Shown one piece after another: positions 25,626-34,602 of a stretch of DNA of 56,161 nucleotides. Made by a program: the position numbers and the translations under genes. Location of the stretch: positions 1-56,161 of the forward strand of contig CADCIP010000019.1 in assembly GCA_902801485.1 (NCBI GenBank). Direction: 5' to 3'. The DNA is from an uncultured Bacteroidales bacterium. Its GTDB lineage: Bacteria; Bacteroidota; Bacteroidia; Bacteroidales; Bacteroidaceae. The notes beneath the pieces are model-generated. The model worked only from the letters and a program-made list of their open reading frames with translations. It had not been told where the DNA came from and made no database searches. Positions within the stretch are counted from its first letter, which is position 1. Every line of letters starts with the position of its first letter.

Positions 25626-27467
25626 ATGGAAAAAGAAGTAAAGTTTAGTCTGGTCTTCCGTGATATGTGGCAGAGTGCTGGAAAATATCAGCCACGTGTA
25701 GATCAGTTGGTAAAAATTGCCCCCGCTATTATCAGAATGGGATGTTTCGACCGTGTTGAGACAAATGGTGGCGGTTTTGAACAAGTCAATCTTCTCTACG
25801 GAGAGAACCCCAACAAAAGTGTACGCCAGTGGACAAAACCTTTCCATGAGGCTGGCATTCAGACCCACATGCTGGATCGTGCCCTGAATGGTTTGCGTAT
25901 GAGTCCCGTACCCAAAGATGTACGTAAGCTCTTTTATGTGGTTAAAAAAGCACAGGGAACAAATATCACCCGTATTTTCTGTGGACTGAACGATACCCGT
26001 AACGTCATTCCCTCAATCCAGTATGCCAAGGAAGCTGGCATGATTGCCCAAGCATCACTATGTATCACTTACAGCCCCATACATACAGTTGAGTATTACG
26101 TAAACTTAGCTAAGACATTCATTGAAGCCGGTGCCGATGAAATCTGTCTGAAGGATATGGCGGGTATTGGGCGACCTGTATCTTTGGGCAAAATTGTTGC
26201 CGGCATCAAGGCTCTCAAGAAAGATATTATCATACAATACCATTCTCATGCAGGCCCCGGATTCTGTATGGCCAGTATTCTTGAGGTAGCCAAGGCAGGT
26301 TGCGATTATATCGATACAGCAATGTCTCCCTTAGCATGGGGAACTGGACATGCAGACATCATCGCTGTTCAGGAGATGCTGAAGGATGCAGGCTTCAAGG
26401 TTAAGGATATCAATATGGAGGCTTACATGGAGGCCCGTACACTTATTCAAGAAATGTACGATGACTTCCTCGGCTACTATATTCCCGCCCTTAACCATAT
26501 CAATAACTCACTGCTTGTTAAACCCGGTTTGCCCGGTGGCATGATGGGTTCACTTATGACCGACTTGGAAGATAATCTAAAGAGCCTGAACAAGTGGAAA
26601 GTGAAGAATAACCAACCAGAACTGACCACAGACCAGCTCTTGGTGAAACTTTTCGATGAGGTAGCATACGTATGGCCCAAGGTAGGTTATCCCTGTCTGG
26701 TAACACCTTTCTCTCAGTACGTTAAGAACTTAGCCCTGATGAACGTTATCCAGATGGAAAAAGGAAAGGAGCGTTGGAGCATGATAGCAGACAATATCTG
26801 GGACATGATACTTGGAAAGAGTGGAAGGTTACCCGGCCCTGTTGCTCAGGAACTGGTGGATATGGCTAAGGCAGAAGGTCGCGAGTTCGAGACAAACGAT
26901 CCTCAGAGTTATTATCCCGACAAATTGGAAGACTTCAAAAAAGAAATGCAGGAAAACGGATGGGAGCTGGGCGAAGACAACGAGGAACTTTTCGAGTTGG
27001 CTATGCACCCCGAACAGTACCGTGCCTACAAGAGCGGCAAGGCAAAGGCCGACTTCGAGAAGGATCTGGCTGAGCGTAAGGCTAAGAAGAACGCTCCCGC
27101 TGCAGGTGCCAAACTGCCCACGCAGATCAAGGTCAGCCTGAACGGTCAGACCTATGAGGTTAATATCGCATACGGAAATGAGGCTCCTGCTGCTTCAGCT
27201 GCTCCTGCCGCTGGCACTGCAGCTCCTGCCGGTGAAGGCGAAGACCTGCTGGCACCACTGGAGGGTAAGTTCTACTTGGTAAAGGATAACTCAGAGACTC
27301 CTAAGAAGGTTGGCGACAACATTCAGGAAGGCGATGTGCTGGGTTATATCGAGGCGATGAAGACCTTCAATGCCATCCGTGCTGACAAGGCCGGTGTTAT
27401 CACAGCCATCCTTGTTAACAGCGGAGATTCAGTTGAAGAAGATGATCCGATCTTTAAGATTGCATAA
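25626..27467 (+). CDS. oxaloacetate decarboxylase / pyruvate carboxylase B-type alpha subunit with biotin domain
   Basis: 613 residues. The N-terminal carboxyltransferase barrel has FRDMWQSAGKYQPR (usually FRDxHQS), RVETNGGGFEQV, EICLKDMAG with the catalytic Lys-Asp region, and the metal ligands in YHSHAGPG. A conserved PYC/OadA C-terminal domain follows (PGGMMGSLMTDLED). An Ala/Pro-rich hinge (APAASAAPAAGTAAPAG) then leads to the biotinyl domain with GYIEAMKTF (Lys 579). EAMKT replaces the usual EAMKM, a common variant. With the gamma and beta genes on either side it should decarboxylate a biotin-carried CO2 and drive Na+ export. The start at 25626 (MEKEVKFSL) is used. The substrate could be oxaloacetate or methylmalonyl-CoA. 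Confidence 0.9.
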   Translation: MEKEVKFSLVFRDMWQSAGKYQPRVDQLVKIAPAIIRMGCFDRVETNGGGFEQVNLLYGENPNKSVRQWTKPFHEAGIQTHMLDRALNGLRMSPVPKDVRKLFYVVKKAQGTNITRIFCGLNDTRNVIPSIQYAKEAGMIAQASLCITYSPIHTVEYYVNLAKTFIEAGADEICLKDMAGIGRPVSLGKIVAGIKALKKDIIIQYHSHAGPGFCMASILEVAKAGCDYIDTAMSPLAWGTGHADIIAVQEMLKDAGFKVKDINMEAYMEARTLIQEMYDDFLGYYIPALNHINNSLLVKPGLPGGMMGSLMTDLEDNLKSLNKWKVKNNQPELTTDQLLVKLFDEVAYVWPKVGYPCLVTPFSQYVKNLALMNVIQMEKGKERWSMIADNIWDMILGKSGRLPGPVAQELVDMAKAEGREFETNDPQSYYPDKLEDFKKEMQENGWELGEDNEELFELAMHPEQYRAYKSGKAKADFEKDLAERKAKKNAPAAGAKLPTQIKVSLNGQTYEVNIAYGNEAPAASAAPAAGTAAPAGEGEDLLAPLEGKFYLVKDNSETPKKVGDNIQEGDVLGYIEAMKTFNAIRADKAGVITAILVNSGDSVEEDDPIFKIA

Positions 27468-27469
27468 TT

Positions 27470-28726
27470 ATGGAAATGATATATGACATACTTGACAAGC
27501 TGTACCAGATGACAGCCATCTCTGCCATTGCCGAGAATCCGCTATTCATCGTCATGTACCTGCTTGCTTTCACCCTGCTCTATCTGGGCATCGTGAAAAA
27601 GTACGAGCCTCTGCTGCTTGTCCCTATTGCCTTCGGTGTACTCATCGCCAACTTCCCCGGCGGTGGAATGGGTGTACTGCAGGCCAACAGCCAAGGTCTT
27701 GTACCCGTTACAGTCAATGGTGTTACCACCATGCGTAATATCTACGAAATGCCTTTGCATGAGATAGCTCACGATTTGGGTCTGATGAACTATCTCTACT
27801 ATGCCCTTATCAAGAGCGGTCTGCTACCACCCATCATCTTCATGGGTGTAGGTGCGCTTACCGACTTCGGCCCTATGCTCCGTAACCTCAAACTCGCTAT
27901 CTTCGGTGCTGCTGCCCAAATGGGTATCTTTGCCGTGTTGTTGGTTGCTCTGTTGGTTGGTTTCACTCCTCAGGAGGCAGGTTCATTAGGTATCATTGGT
28001 GGTGCCGACGGTCCTACCGCCATCTTCACAACCATCAAGTTGGCTCCCCACTTGCTGGGCCCCATCGCCATTGCAGCCTATAGCTACATGGCTCTTGTAC
28101 CTGTTATCATCCCCTTGGTGGTAAAGCTACTTTGCTCAGAGAAAGAATTGCGTATCAATATGAAAGAGATGGACAAACTCTACCCCGATACTATTGAGAT
28201 AAAGAATATGCGCGTCCTGAAGATTATCTTCCCCATTGCCGTTACTACCATCGTAGCCATCTTTGTACCCACAGCGGTCAGTCTAGTAGGTATGCTTATG
28301 TTTGGTAACCTGCTGAAAGAAATCGGCAACGACACGTTCCGTCTCTTCGATGCTGCCAGCAATGGTATCATGAATGCTGCTACGATCTTCCTTGGTCTCT
28401 GCGTGGGTGCTACCATGACGGTAGATGCCTTCATTAACGTCACCACCCTTGGTATCGTAGCTGGAGGTTTCTGCGCCTTTGCTCTCAGTATTGCCAGTGG
28501 TATCTGCATGGTTAAGATCTGGAACCTCTTTGCTAAGAAGAAGATTAATCCGCTGATTGGCGCTACGGGTCTAAGTGCCGTTCCTATGGCCAGTCGTGTC
28601 TGCAACGGTATCAGTACCAAGTACGATCCCAAGAATCACGTACTCAACTATTGTATGAGTTCCAACATCTCTGGCGTTATCGGCTCTGCCGTAGCCGCAG
28701 GTGTCCTCATCAGTTTCTTAGGATAA
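27470..28726 (+). CDS. Na+-translocating decarboxylase beta subunit (OadB/MmdB)
   Basis: Integral membrane subunit that decarboxylates carboxybiotin and exports Na+. 418 residues with about nine to eleven helices. Signature sequences are GVGALTDFGPML (with the ion-binding Asp), GIIGGADGPTAIFTTIKLAP, and near the end ATGLSAVPMASRV and NYCMSSNISGVIGSAVAAG. It starts 2 bp after the alpha-subunit stop. It is the last gene of the pump operon and is followed by a strong bidirectional hairpin. Confidence 0.95.
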   Translation: MEMIYDILDKLYQMTAISAIAENPLFIVMYLLAFTLLYLGIVKKYEPLLLVPIAFGVLIANFPGGGMGVLQANSQGLVPVTVNGVTTMRNIYEMPLHEIAHDLGLMNYLYYALIKSGLLPPIIFMGVGALTDFGPMLRNLKLAIFGAAAQMGIFAVLLVALLVGFTPQEAGSLGIIGGADGPTAIFTTIKLAPHLLGPIAIAAYSYMALVPVIIPLVVKLLCSEKELRINMKEMDKLYPDTIEIKNMRVLKIIFPIAVTTIVAIFVPTAVSLVGMLMFGNLLKEIGNDTFRLFDAASNGIMNAATIFLGLCVGATMTVDAFINVTTLGIVAGGFCAFALSIASGICMVKIWNLFAKKKINPLIGATGLSAVPMASRVCNGISTKYDPKNHVLNYCMSSNISGVIGSAVAAGVLISFLG

Positions 28727-28782
28727 GAAAGGTTTAAGAAGTTCAAGAAGTTTAAGGGTTATCGTTAACGTTAGCTTTATAA

Positions 28783-28816
28783 AAGGAAGCAGGCTCACAT
28801 GAACCTGCTTCCTTAT
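28783..28816. terminator. bidirectional terminator between the pump operon and the convergent HExxH gene
   Basis: GGAAGCAGG-tTC and GA-CCTGCTTCC form a stem of about 11 bp with a short loop, with A-rich and T-rich flanks. It is shared by the rightward oadB transcript and the leftward operon that ends at 28813. Confidence 0.8.
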
Positions 28817-29136
28817 TTATACCTATAACGTTTTCTGTTCTTCAGATAGCAGAGGTCAGCCTGATGGTTGTATGCCTCTTCCTCAAAGCGGATATGACGG
28901 TAAGCCTGCATACGGTCTCTGTACTTTATCAGCAGAGCCAGCCACTCCAACACATACCATATAAAGAAAGGTATATACAGCAGTTCCTTCTGCTGCTCTG
29001 CATGAATCAGTTCATGATTCACTTCCTGAGCATTCAACGGTCTTACAGAGAAGATAAAGCCAAACAGGCATATAGCATTGTAGTTTTCCCCCCCAGGATG
29101 CCGTTTGATTAAATGTACCCTCTGACTCCGGCTCAT
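28813..29136 (-). CDS. small HExxH-containing protein, possible zinc peptidase-like
   Basis: 107 residues, last gene of a leftward run. It has VNHELIHAEQQKELLYIPFF, an HExxH-type zinc motif with a following Glu-rich helix, then a hydrophobic stretch (FFIWYVLEWLALLIKY) and RHIRFEEEAYNHQADL, whose Glu could be a third ligand. Such short Bacteroidetes proteins exist, but I know no characterised one. It starts 2 bp downstream of the S9 peptidase stop (29139), so the two are likely co-translated. It may be a catalytically active mini-protease or a degenerate M56-like domain. Confidence 0.65.
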   Translation of the reverse strand: MSRSQRVHLIKRHPGGENYNAICLFGFIFSVRPLNAQEVNHELIHAEQQKELLYIPFFIWYVLEWLALLIKYRDRMQAYRHIRFEEEAYNHQADLCYLKNRKRYRYK

Positions 29137-29138
29137 AT

Positions 29139-31217
29139 TTATTTCACTTCACTCCACTTTGGCGGTTCGATATTCAACAGATGACGGACAAAGAAATCAT
29201 AACGTTTATGGTCTCCATAGTTCTCACCCATAGTATGATGGGCGCCGGCTACCACCACCAGTTCGAAATCTTTTCCAGCTTTTTCCAAGGCATTGACAAC
29301 CTGCATAGTGGAGGCTGGGTCCACATTATCGTCCAATTCACCAACGACCAACATCAAAGGACGTTCCAGTCGGTATGCATTCTCTACATTTGAACACTCT
29401 ACATAACTACTGTCTATGGGGTATCCCATCCACTGCTCGTTCCACCATATTTTGTCCATTCGGTTATCATGACAGCCACAGGCTGCATAAGCGGCTTTGT
29501 AAAAGTCGCCGTGCCATAACACAGCTGCCAGCGCATTCTGTCCACCCGCGCTGCAACCATAGATGCCCACTCTGTCGATGTCCATATAGGGATACTTCTC
29601 GGCTGCTGCACGAATCCATGCTATGCGGTCGGGCAGCCCACCATCTTTCAGATTCTTGTAGCATACCTCCTCGAATTCGCGAGTACGAAAAGAGGTAGTC
29701 ATTGCGTCAAGCTGTACTACGATGAATCCCAATTCTGCCAGATTTGTCATCGGCCATATCATAGGCGTGAAGCTTTTTGGTACATATTGATCGCCCGGAC
29801 CAGAATAAATATACTCTATGACAGGATATTTCTTCGTTGGATCGAAATTAGAGGGGCGCTGGATGATTCCCCACATATCAGTCTTACCGTCACGTCCTTT
29901 GGCAACAAAAACCTCCGGTGCCTTCCAACCTTCAGATTGGAGCGCAGTTATATCAGCAGTTTCCAGGATACGCAGTACCTTTCCATCCTTACCGGAGCGT
30001 AACACTGTGACCGGCGGTGTTGATACTGTAGAATATATATCAATCAGATAGGACATATCATCTGTAAAGGTGGCATTATGGTTACCCTCCTCAGGAGTAA
30101 GGCAGACCAAGTTTTTTCCATTGAGCCCAATCTTATAGTAATGTATCAGATAGGGGTCTTCGCTTTTACTCATGCCACAAGCCGAAAAATAGATGACACC
30201 TTCTTCTTCATCTATGTATTGGATATCTCGAACATAAAATTCTCCCTTTGTTACCTGACGTACAGGCTTGCCTTTCTGTCTATCGTAAAGATAGATATGG
30301 TTACGGCCATCGCGTTCACTGGTCCAAACAATATGTTTTCCGTCTGCAAGGTCGAAACGTCGCTGACGGTTATAATTGATATACTTCTCGTTCTTTTCCT
30401 CTATCAGTGTACGTACCTGTCCTGTCTGTACAGAGAGTTCCAGTACACGATAAGTCTTGTGACCGCGCTCATTAAACTCAAATGTCACATGTTCACTATC
30501 GGATTCCCAACGGGGGGCTGATACGTAATACTGTTGATGAAATAGTTCGGTAGAAGGTTCCACCACATTACCTGTAGCCAGTTCAACAATTACAGGCACA
30601 CGATAATTGAGCGTATCACCAGGCTTGGCATACTCCTGTTTATGCAACACAGGCTCAACTTGGTCCTTGGGTGAAGACTCCACATAATAAACATAATGCT
30701 TTGGAGCCGGTTTGATGCGAACCGTCGCATAATAGCGTCCGTTGGGCGAAAAACTACCCCAGGCCGAGTAGTAATAAGAGGAATCGCCATTGGTGGTCAG
30801 AGCATATTCCTGATCATCCTGTTTTATCCACAGATTATTATTGCGATGAAACACCTGTTTTTTACCGTCGGGAGAAGTTTGAATACCATCCTTCTCATCG
30901 GGAACTTCCATCCAATGGCGCTGAGGCCCTTTTCTTTCTCGGTGACGGTTTTGTTTTTCCGGATCTTCGTCTAATGTCACGACAGTATTATTGTCAGCAT
31001 CAACCAATTTAAACACTTGCTCTTTACCATCGTAAGCAGAATACCAAAACTGGTGAGTACCTCTTTTCTGGTGAACACGCACATCCCCGTACTTAACTTT
31101 CCACGAGTACTTTTCACTTATGGCAAAAGCACGTCTGTAGCTATCTGTGATATTATCAGCCATAGTAGTCTGAACCATCATCAGCAACATCACAAAAGTC
31201 ATGGTCTTAGTTGTCAT
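29139..31217 (-). CDS. S9 family peptidase (dipeptidyl-peptidase IV-like)
   Basis: 692 residues, exported (signal about 1-20, TFVMLLMMVQTTMA). The N-terminal half forms the beta-propeller typical of DPP IV enzymes (WSAYDGKEQVF, HVTFEFNERGHKTYRVL, YFSACGMSKSEDPYLIHYY). The C-terminal alpha/beta hydrolase carries the Ser in YGCSAGGQNAL (Ser 556), the Asp in GELDDNVDP and the His in GAHHTMGE. It removes dipeptides or oligopeptides from peptides in the periplasm or at the surface. GxSxGG is here GCSAGG, a minor variant. It is followed directly by the HExxH mini-protein gene. Confidence 0.92.
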   Translation of the reverse strand: MTTKTMTFVMLLMMVQTTMADNITDSYRRAFAISEKYSWKVKYGDVRVHQKRGTHQFWYSAYDGKEQVFKLVDADNNTVVTLDEDPEKQNRHRERKGPQRHWMEVPDEKDGIQTSPDGKKQVFHRNNNLWIKQDDQEYALTTNGDSSYYYSAWGSFSPNGRYYATVRIKPAPKHYVYYVESSPKDQVEPVLHKQEYAKPGDTLNYRVPVIVELATGNVVEPSTELFHQQYYVSAPRWESDSEHVTFEFNERGHKTYRVLELSVQTGQVRTLIEEKNEKYINYNRQRRFDLADGKHIVWTSERDGRNHIYLYDRQKGKPVRQVTKGEFYVRDIQYIDEEEGVIYFSACGMSKSEDPYLIHYYKIGLNGKNLVCLTPEEGNHNATFTDDMSYLIDIYSTVSTPPVTVLRSGKDGKVLRILETADITALQSEGWKAPEVFVAKGRDGKTDMWGIIQRPSNFDPTKKYPVIEYIYSGPGDQYVPKSFTPMIWPMTNLAELGFIVVQLDAMTTSFRTREFEEVCYKNLKDGGLPDRIAWIRAAAEKYPYMDIDRVGIYGCSAGGQNALAAVLWHGDFYKAAYAACGCHDNRMDKIWWNEQWMGYPIDSSYVECSNVENAYRLERPLMLVVGELDDNVDPASTMQVVNALEKAGKDFELVVVAGAHHTMGENYGDHKRYDFFVRHLLNIEPPKWSEVK

Positions 31218-31248
31218 TTTTGTATTATTTTAAATCGGCTGCAAGGGA

Positions 31249-32817
31249 TTAGGATGTAGGCTTCAACCCAATCTCTGCAGCTTTCTGCAACATAAACTGT
31301 CGGGCAGCATCATGGTCGTTGGGAATAAGAGAATCCCAAATGGCATCCTTGACGGCTTGCTTGAGGACACCAATCTCGCGACAGGGCTTCAGTCCAAAAG
31401 TTTCCATTATTTCCTCTCCTGTAATGGGATTCTGCCATGTGCGGTAGTTATCGCGCGCCTGAAGGTCAGCCAGTTTTTCACGTACCAATTGAAAGTTATC
31501 CAGGAACCGCTGTTTCTTCTGTTGATTCTTACTCGTGATATCAGCTTCGCATAGAGCCATCAAGTCATCTATATCCTCGCCTGCCTCAAAAAGCAAACGA
31601 CGCACAGCGGAATCTGTAACCTCTTCGTCGGCAATTGTAATGGGACGCATGTGCAAGCCAACCAATTTTTCGACATAAGCCATACGCTCATCCAGAGGTA
31701 ACTTCATACGACGAAAAATAGGGGCGACCATCTTCTGCCCTATATAATTATGGTTGTGAAAGGTCCAGCCGACCTTTTCCTCCCAACGCTTGCTGCGTGG
31801 CTTGCCTATATCGTGCAGGAGGGCAGCCCAGCGGAGCCAGAGCCCCCCTTCAACCTCCCCATGAGGAGGGAGGCTTTCTTTACCCTCTCCTTGGAGAGGG
31901 ACTTGAGATGAGGCCACATTATCCAACACCTCAAGGGTATGATAGAAGTTGTCCTTGTGGGCACGACCATTCCGGACCTCTACGCCTTCCAGCGCTGCCA
32001 TTTCGGGGAAAATGAGTGGGAGCAGGCCGCAACGGCTCAACTCTACAAACCCGATACTGGGGGTAGGAGAAAGCATTATTTTGTTGAGCTCGTCAATGAT
32101 ACGCTCCTGAGAGATAATCTTGATACGCTCCGCATTACGACTGAGTGCCTCCTGTGTCTCGTCCTCGATCTGGAAATGCAACTGGGTCGCAAAACGTATG
32201 CAGCGCATCATGCGCAAGGGGTCGTCGCTAAAGGTGATATCGGGATCGAGAGGCGTAGCAATAAGTCCGTCCTCCATATCCAAGAGTCCGCCAAAGCGGT
32301 CAATAAGCCGCTTACCATCTACCAGTCCCTCGGAAGTAAGACAGTAAGCCAAAGCGTTGATGGTGAAGTCGCGACGGTCCAAATCATCCTCCAGCGTTCC
32401 GTCCTCAACAATAGGCTTACGACTGTCATGACTATAGCTCTCCCTGCGAGCACCCACAAACTCCACCTCTTGGCCTTTCCACTTAACCTGTGCAGTGCCA
32501 AAGTTACGGAAAACACTCACGTGCGCTCCCTTGCCCAACCGTTTGCCCAATGCCTGAGCCACACGAATACCAGGCCCCTCATTGAAAGATGAGAGTTGAG
32601 AGTTGAGAGTTGAAAGGAGAGATTCGGTTAAGATTGAACACCTTGGCTCCACCACTACACAGTCTATGTCTTTTGAGGGGCGCTCTAAAAAGAGGTCACG
32701 CACATATCCGCCCACTGCATAACAGTAAAGCCCCATTTGGTCCGCCACCTCACCGATAGCACGGAACATAGGAGTATCAAACAGATGAGAAAGATCTTCT
32801 TCTGTTAGATGCTTCAT
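31249..32817 (-). CDS. CCA tRNA nucleotidyltransferase / poly(A) polymerase family with HD domain, bearing two repeat inserts
   Basis: 522 residues. The N-terminal nucleotidyltransferase domain has AVGGYVRDLFLERPSKDIDC (GG and DxD) and EDDLDRRDFTINALAY. The RNA-binding helices are at DPLRMMRCIRFATQL. A C-terminal HD domain has the histidines in FYHTLEVLDNV and WAALLHDIGKP. It adds or repairs tRNA 3'-CCA. Two stretches are repeat-derived. SLLSTLNSQLSSF is coded at about 32589-32625. SSQVPLQGEGKESLPPHGEV is coded at about 31841-31912 and lies between the first HD histidine and the LLHD motif. It overlaps the upstream lipoprotein gene by 4 bp (ATGA). All catalytic motifs remain. Confidence 0.9.
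   Translation of the reverse strand: MKHLTEEDLSHLFDTPMFRAIGEVADQMGLYCYAVGGYVRDLFLERPSKDIDCVVVEPRCSILTESLLSTLNSQLSSFNEGPGIRVAQALGKRLGKGAHVSVFRNFGTAQVKWKGQEVEFVGARRESYSHDSRKPIVEDGTLEDDLDRRDFTINALAYCLTSEGLVDGKRLIDRFGGLLDMEDGLIATPLDPDITFSDDPLRMMRCIRFATQLHFQIEDETQEALSRNAERIKIISQERIIDELNKIMLSPTPSIGFVELSRCGLLPLIFPEMAALEGVEVRNGRAHKDNFYHTLEVLDNVASSQVPLQGEGKESLPPHGEVEGGLWLRWAALLHDIGKPRSKRWEEKVGWTFHNHNYIGQKMVAPIFRRMKLPLDERMAYVEKLVGLHMRPITIADEEVTDSAVRRLLFEAGEDIDDLMALCEADITSKNQQKKQRFLDNFQLVREKLADLQARDNYRTWQNPITGEEIMETFGLKPCREIGVLKQAVKDAIWDSLIPNDHDAARQFMLQKAAEIGLKPTS
31841..31912 (-). repeat. GC-rich palindromes inside the HD domain of the CCA gene
   Basis: Two palindromic units: CCCCTTCAACCTCCCC with ATGAGGAGGGAGG, then CCCTCTCCTTGGAGAGGG. 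They are translated in frame as QVPLQGEGKESLPPHGEVEGG. They belong to the group that flanks the DUF559 ORF. Confidence 0.6.
32589..32625 (-). repeat. in-frame CAACTCT array inside the CCA gene
   Basis: About four CAACTCT units on the coding strand, giving LLSTLNSQLSS. The insert lies just before GPGIRVAQALGK, in the open orientation. Confidence 0.75.
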
Positions 32818-33158
32818 TCTGCGTCTTTCTTTTTATCCTCTAAAAGTTTACGTTCGAAGAACTGCTGCTTGATATGCAAGCGCTCCCATTCCTCACCCTG
32901 GGCATTCTGCATACTGTCTGCAGCTGCAGCCATCTCTATACTGTCCAGCAAAAGAATAGCCTGTTTTCGGGCCTCAATAGCAGTAGGATACTTCTGACGC
33001 AGGGAAAGAATAGAATCCTTTGCCTCGGCATAATGTTTATAACGAAGAGCAACACGGGCATCGGAGAGCATGCGAGCAGCGTTCTCGCCGGTATTATCAC
33101 TACCACAGGCACTTAAAAGCAGAAGTAGTGTCAAAAGGGAAAAGATTTTTTTCTTCAT
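32814..33158 (-). CDS. small lipoprotein of unknown function
   Basis: About 114 residues. Lipoprotein signal MKKKIFSLLTLLLLLSACGSD. Then a helical, charged body (ARMLSDARVALRYKHYAEAKDSILSLRQKYP) that looks like a single TPR-type helix pair, and a C-terminal coiled region (EWERLHIKQQFFERKLLEDKKKDAE). The ATG at 33158 is preferred to a TTG three codons upstream. It lies between rseP and the CCA gene, overlapping the latter by 4 bp. I do not recognise a characterised homologue. It may be a periplasmic scaffold. Confidence 0.75.
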   Translation of the reverse strand: MKKKIFSLLTLLLLLSACGSDNTGENAARMLSDARVALRYKHYAEAKDSILSLRQKYPTAIEARKQAILLLDSIEMAAAADSMQNAQGEEWERLHIKQQFFERKLLEDKKKDAE

Positions 33159-33163
33159 AATAA

Positions 33164-34576
33164 TCAAAAACCAAACAAGGGAAGAATAAAGTTACGTATA
33201 TCATTGCTGAAGGCCAGCAGCATAAGCAGACAGAGCAGACCTATACCAATCTTCTCGAACCACTCGGCAGCCTTATCTGAAGGTTGCTTGCCTGTGAGCC
33301 CCTCCCACAAAAGGAACATAATGTGCCCTCCGTCCAATCCCGGAATTGGAAGGATGTTCATTACGGCAAGAATGATACTAATAAAAGCGGTCAGCGTCCA
33401 GAATTGCATCCAATCCCATGCTGATGGGAAAATATTACCTATGGTGATGAACGAACCGACACTCTTAGCACCTTCTGCACTGGCAACATACTTAAGATCG
33501 TTGACATAGCCACAAAGTGTACGCCATCCCTGCTGCAAACCGGCAGGAATACAGGAGAGCAGTGTATAGGAAACGTGTTCTTTCTCAAAAGGTATCAGAC
33601 GGGTAACACCCATCATATAATTCTCATCGAGCATAAGCATTGCGGTATCAGGCTGAGCAGACTCTGCCAACTTATAAACTACCTGCATCTGACGCATTTT
33701 AAGGCTATCGGCATGTGTACAACCAGAGGCTGCCAGAATATCCTGACGACGCAAGCTGTAGTCGTCAAAATCAGCCCAAGTTGAAATTTCCTTTCCATTA
33801 ACTGCCAAAAGGCGCGTTCCCTTCTGGAAACCAACCTTGGAAGCCGGAGAACCGGGAACTACGCTGTCCACGACAGAAGGCATAATGGGAGCAATGAACT
33901 TAGGAACGCTCTGTAGCATCTCCAACATATTCAGTCCATCTTCGGGCATCTGCAAATCAACCCTCTTTCCATCACGCAGCACAGTTACAACAGAAGCATT
34001 TGACAGGGTACGGATAATGGCTGTGTTATACTCTATAATCTCCTTGCCGTCAATAACAACAGGTATATCACCGTTACGGAAACCTATACGTTGGGCAGAC
34101 TCGTTAAACTGAAAACCTTGTGTTATGTTACGCATGGGGATATAATCCCTTCCCCACGTAAACATAATTGCACTATACAGGAACCATGCCGTGAGAAAAT
34201 TCATTAGCACTCCGCCGAACATGATGAAAAAACGCTTCCAAACCTTCTGGGAACGGAACTCGTTAGACTGAGCAGGCTTTTTCATCTGTTCCAAGTCCAT
34301 ACTCTCGTCTATCATACCGGATATCTTAACGTATCCGCCCAGAGGAATCCAACCAATGCCGTATTCCGTCTCGTTATTCTTGAAATACGGGAACAGACGG
34401 GTAAACCATTTGGCACGCGTGCTAAAGAGGTGGAACTTGTAGTCGAAGAACATATAGAACTTCTCTACCTTCACCCCAAAGAGTTTGGAGAACCCGAAAT
34501 GACCTCCCTCGTGTAAGACAACCAACAAACTTAGGCAGCACAAGAGCTGCAATGCTTTTATAAGAACTACTTCCAT
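33164..34576 (-). CDS. rseP: site-2 protease RseP
   Basis: Inner-membrane zinc metalloprotease that cleaves transmembrane segments, for example of anti-sigma factors. 470 residues. HExxH appears as VLHEGGHF. The second zinc motif is LPIPGLDGGH. GWIPLGGYVKISGM follows the family. One or two PDZ-like regions lie in the middle (GFQKGTRLLAVNGKEISTW). About four membrane helices. It lies between dxr and a small lipoprotein gene, an order often seen in Bacteroidetes. Confidence 0.94.
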   Translation of the reverse strand: MEVVLIKALQLLCCLSLLVVLHEGGHFGFSKLFGVKVEKFYMFFDYKFHLFSTRAKWFTRLFPYFKNNETEYGIGWIPLGGYVKISGMIDESMDLEQMKKPAQSNEFRSQKVWKRFFIMFGGVLMNFLTAWFLYSAIMFTWGRDYIPMRNITQGFQFNESAQRIGFRNGDIPVVIDGKEIIEYNTAIIRTLSNASVVTVLRDGKRVDLQMPEDGLNMLEMLQSVPKFIAPIMPSVVDSVVPGSPASKVGFQKGTRLLAVNGKEISTWADFDDYSLRRQDILAASGCTHADSLKMRQMQVVYKLAESAQPDTAMLMLDENYMMGVTRLIPFEKEHVSYTLLSCIPAGLQQGWRTLCGYVNDLKYVASAEGAKSVGSFITIGNIFPSAWDWMQFWTLTAFISIILAVMNILPIPGLDGGHIMFLLWEGLTGKQPSDKAAEWFEKIGIGLLCLLMLLAFSNDIRNFILPLFGF

Positions 34577-34602
34577 ATTTATATTAATCCTTTTTACCTA
34601 TT

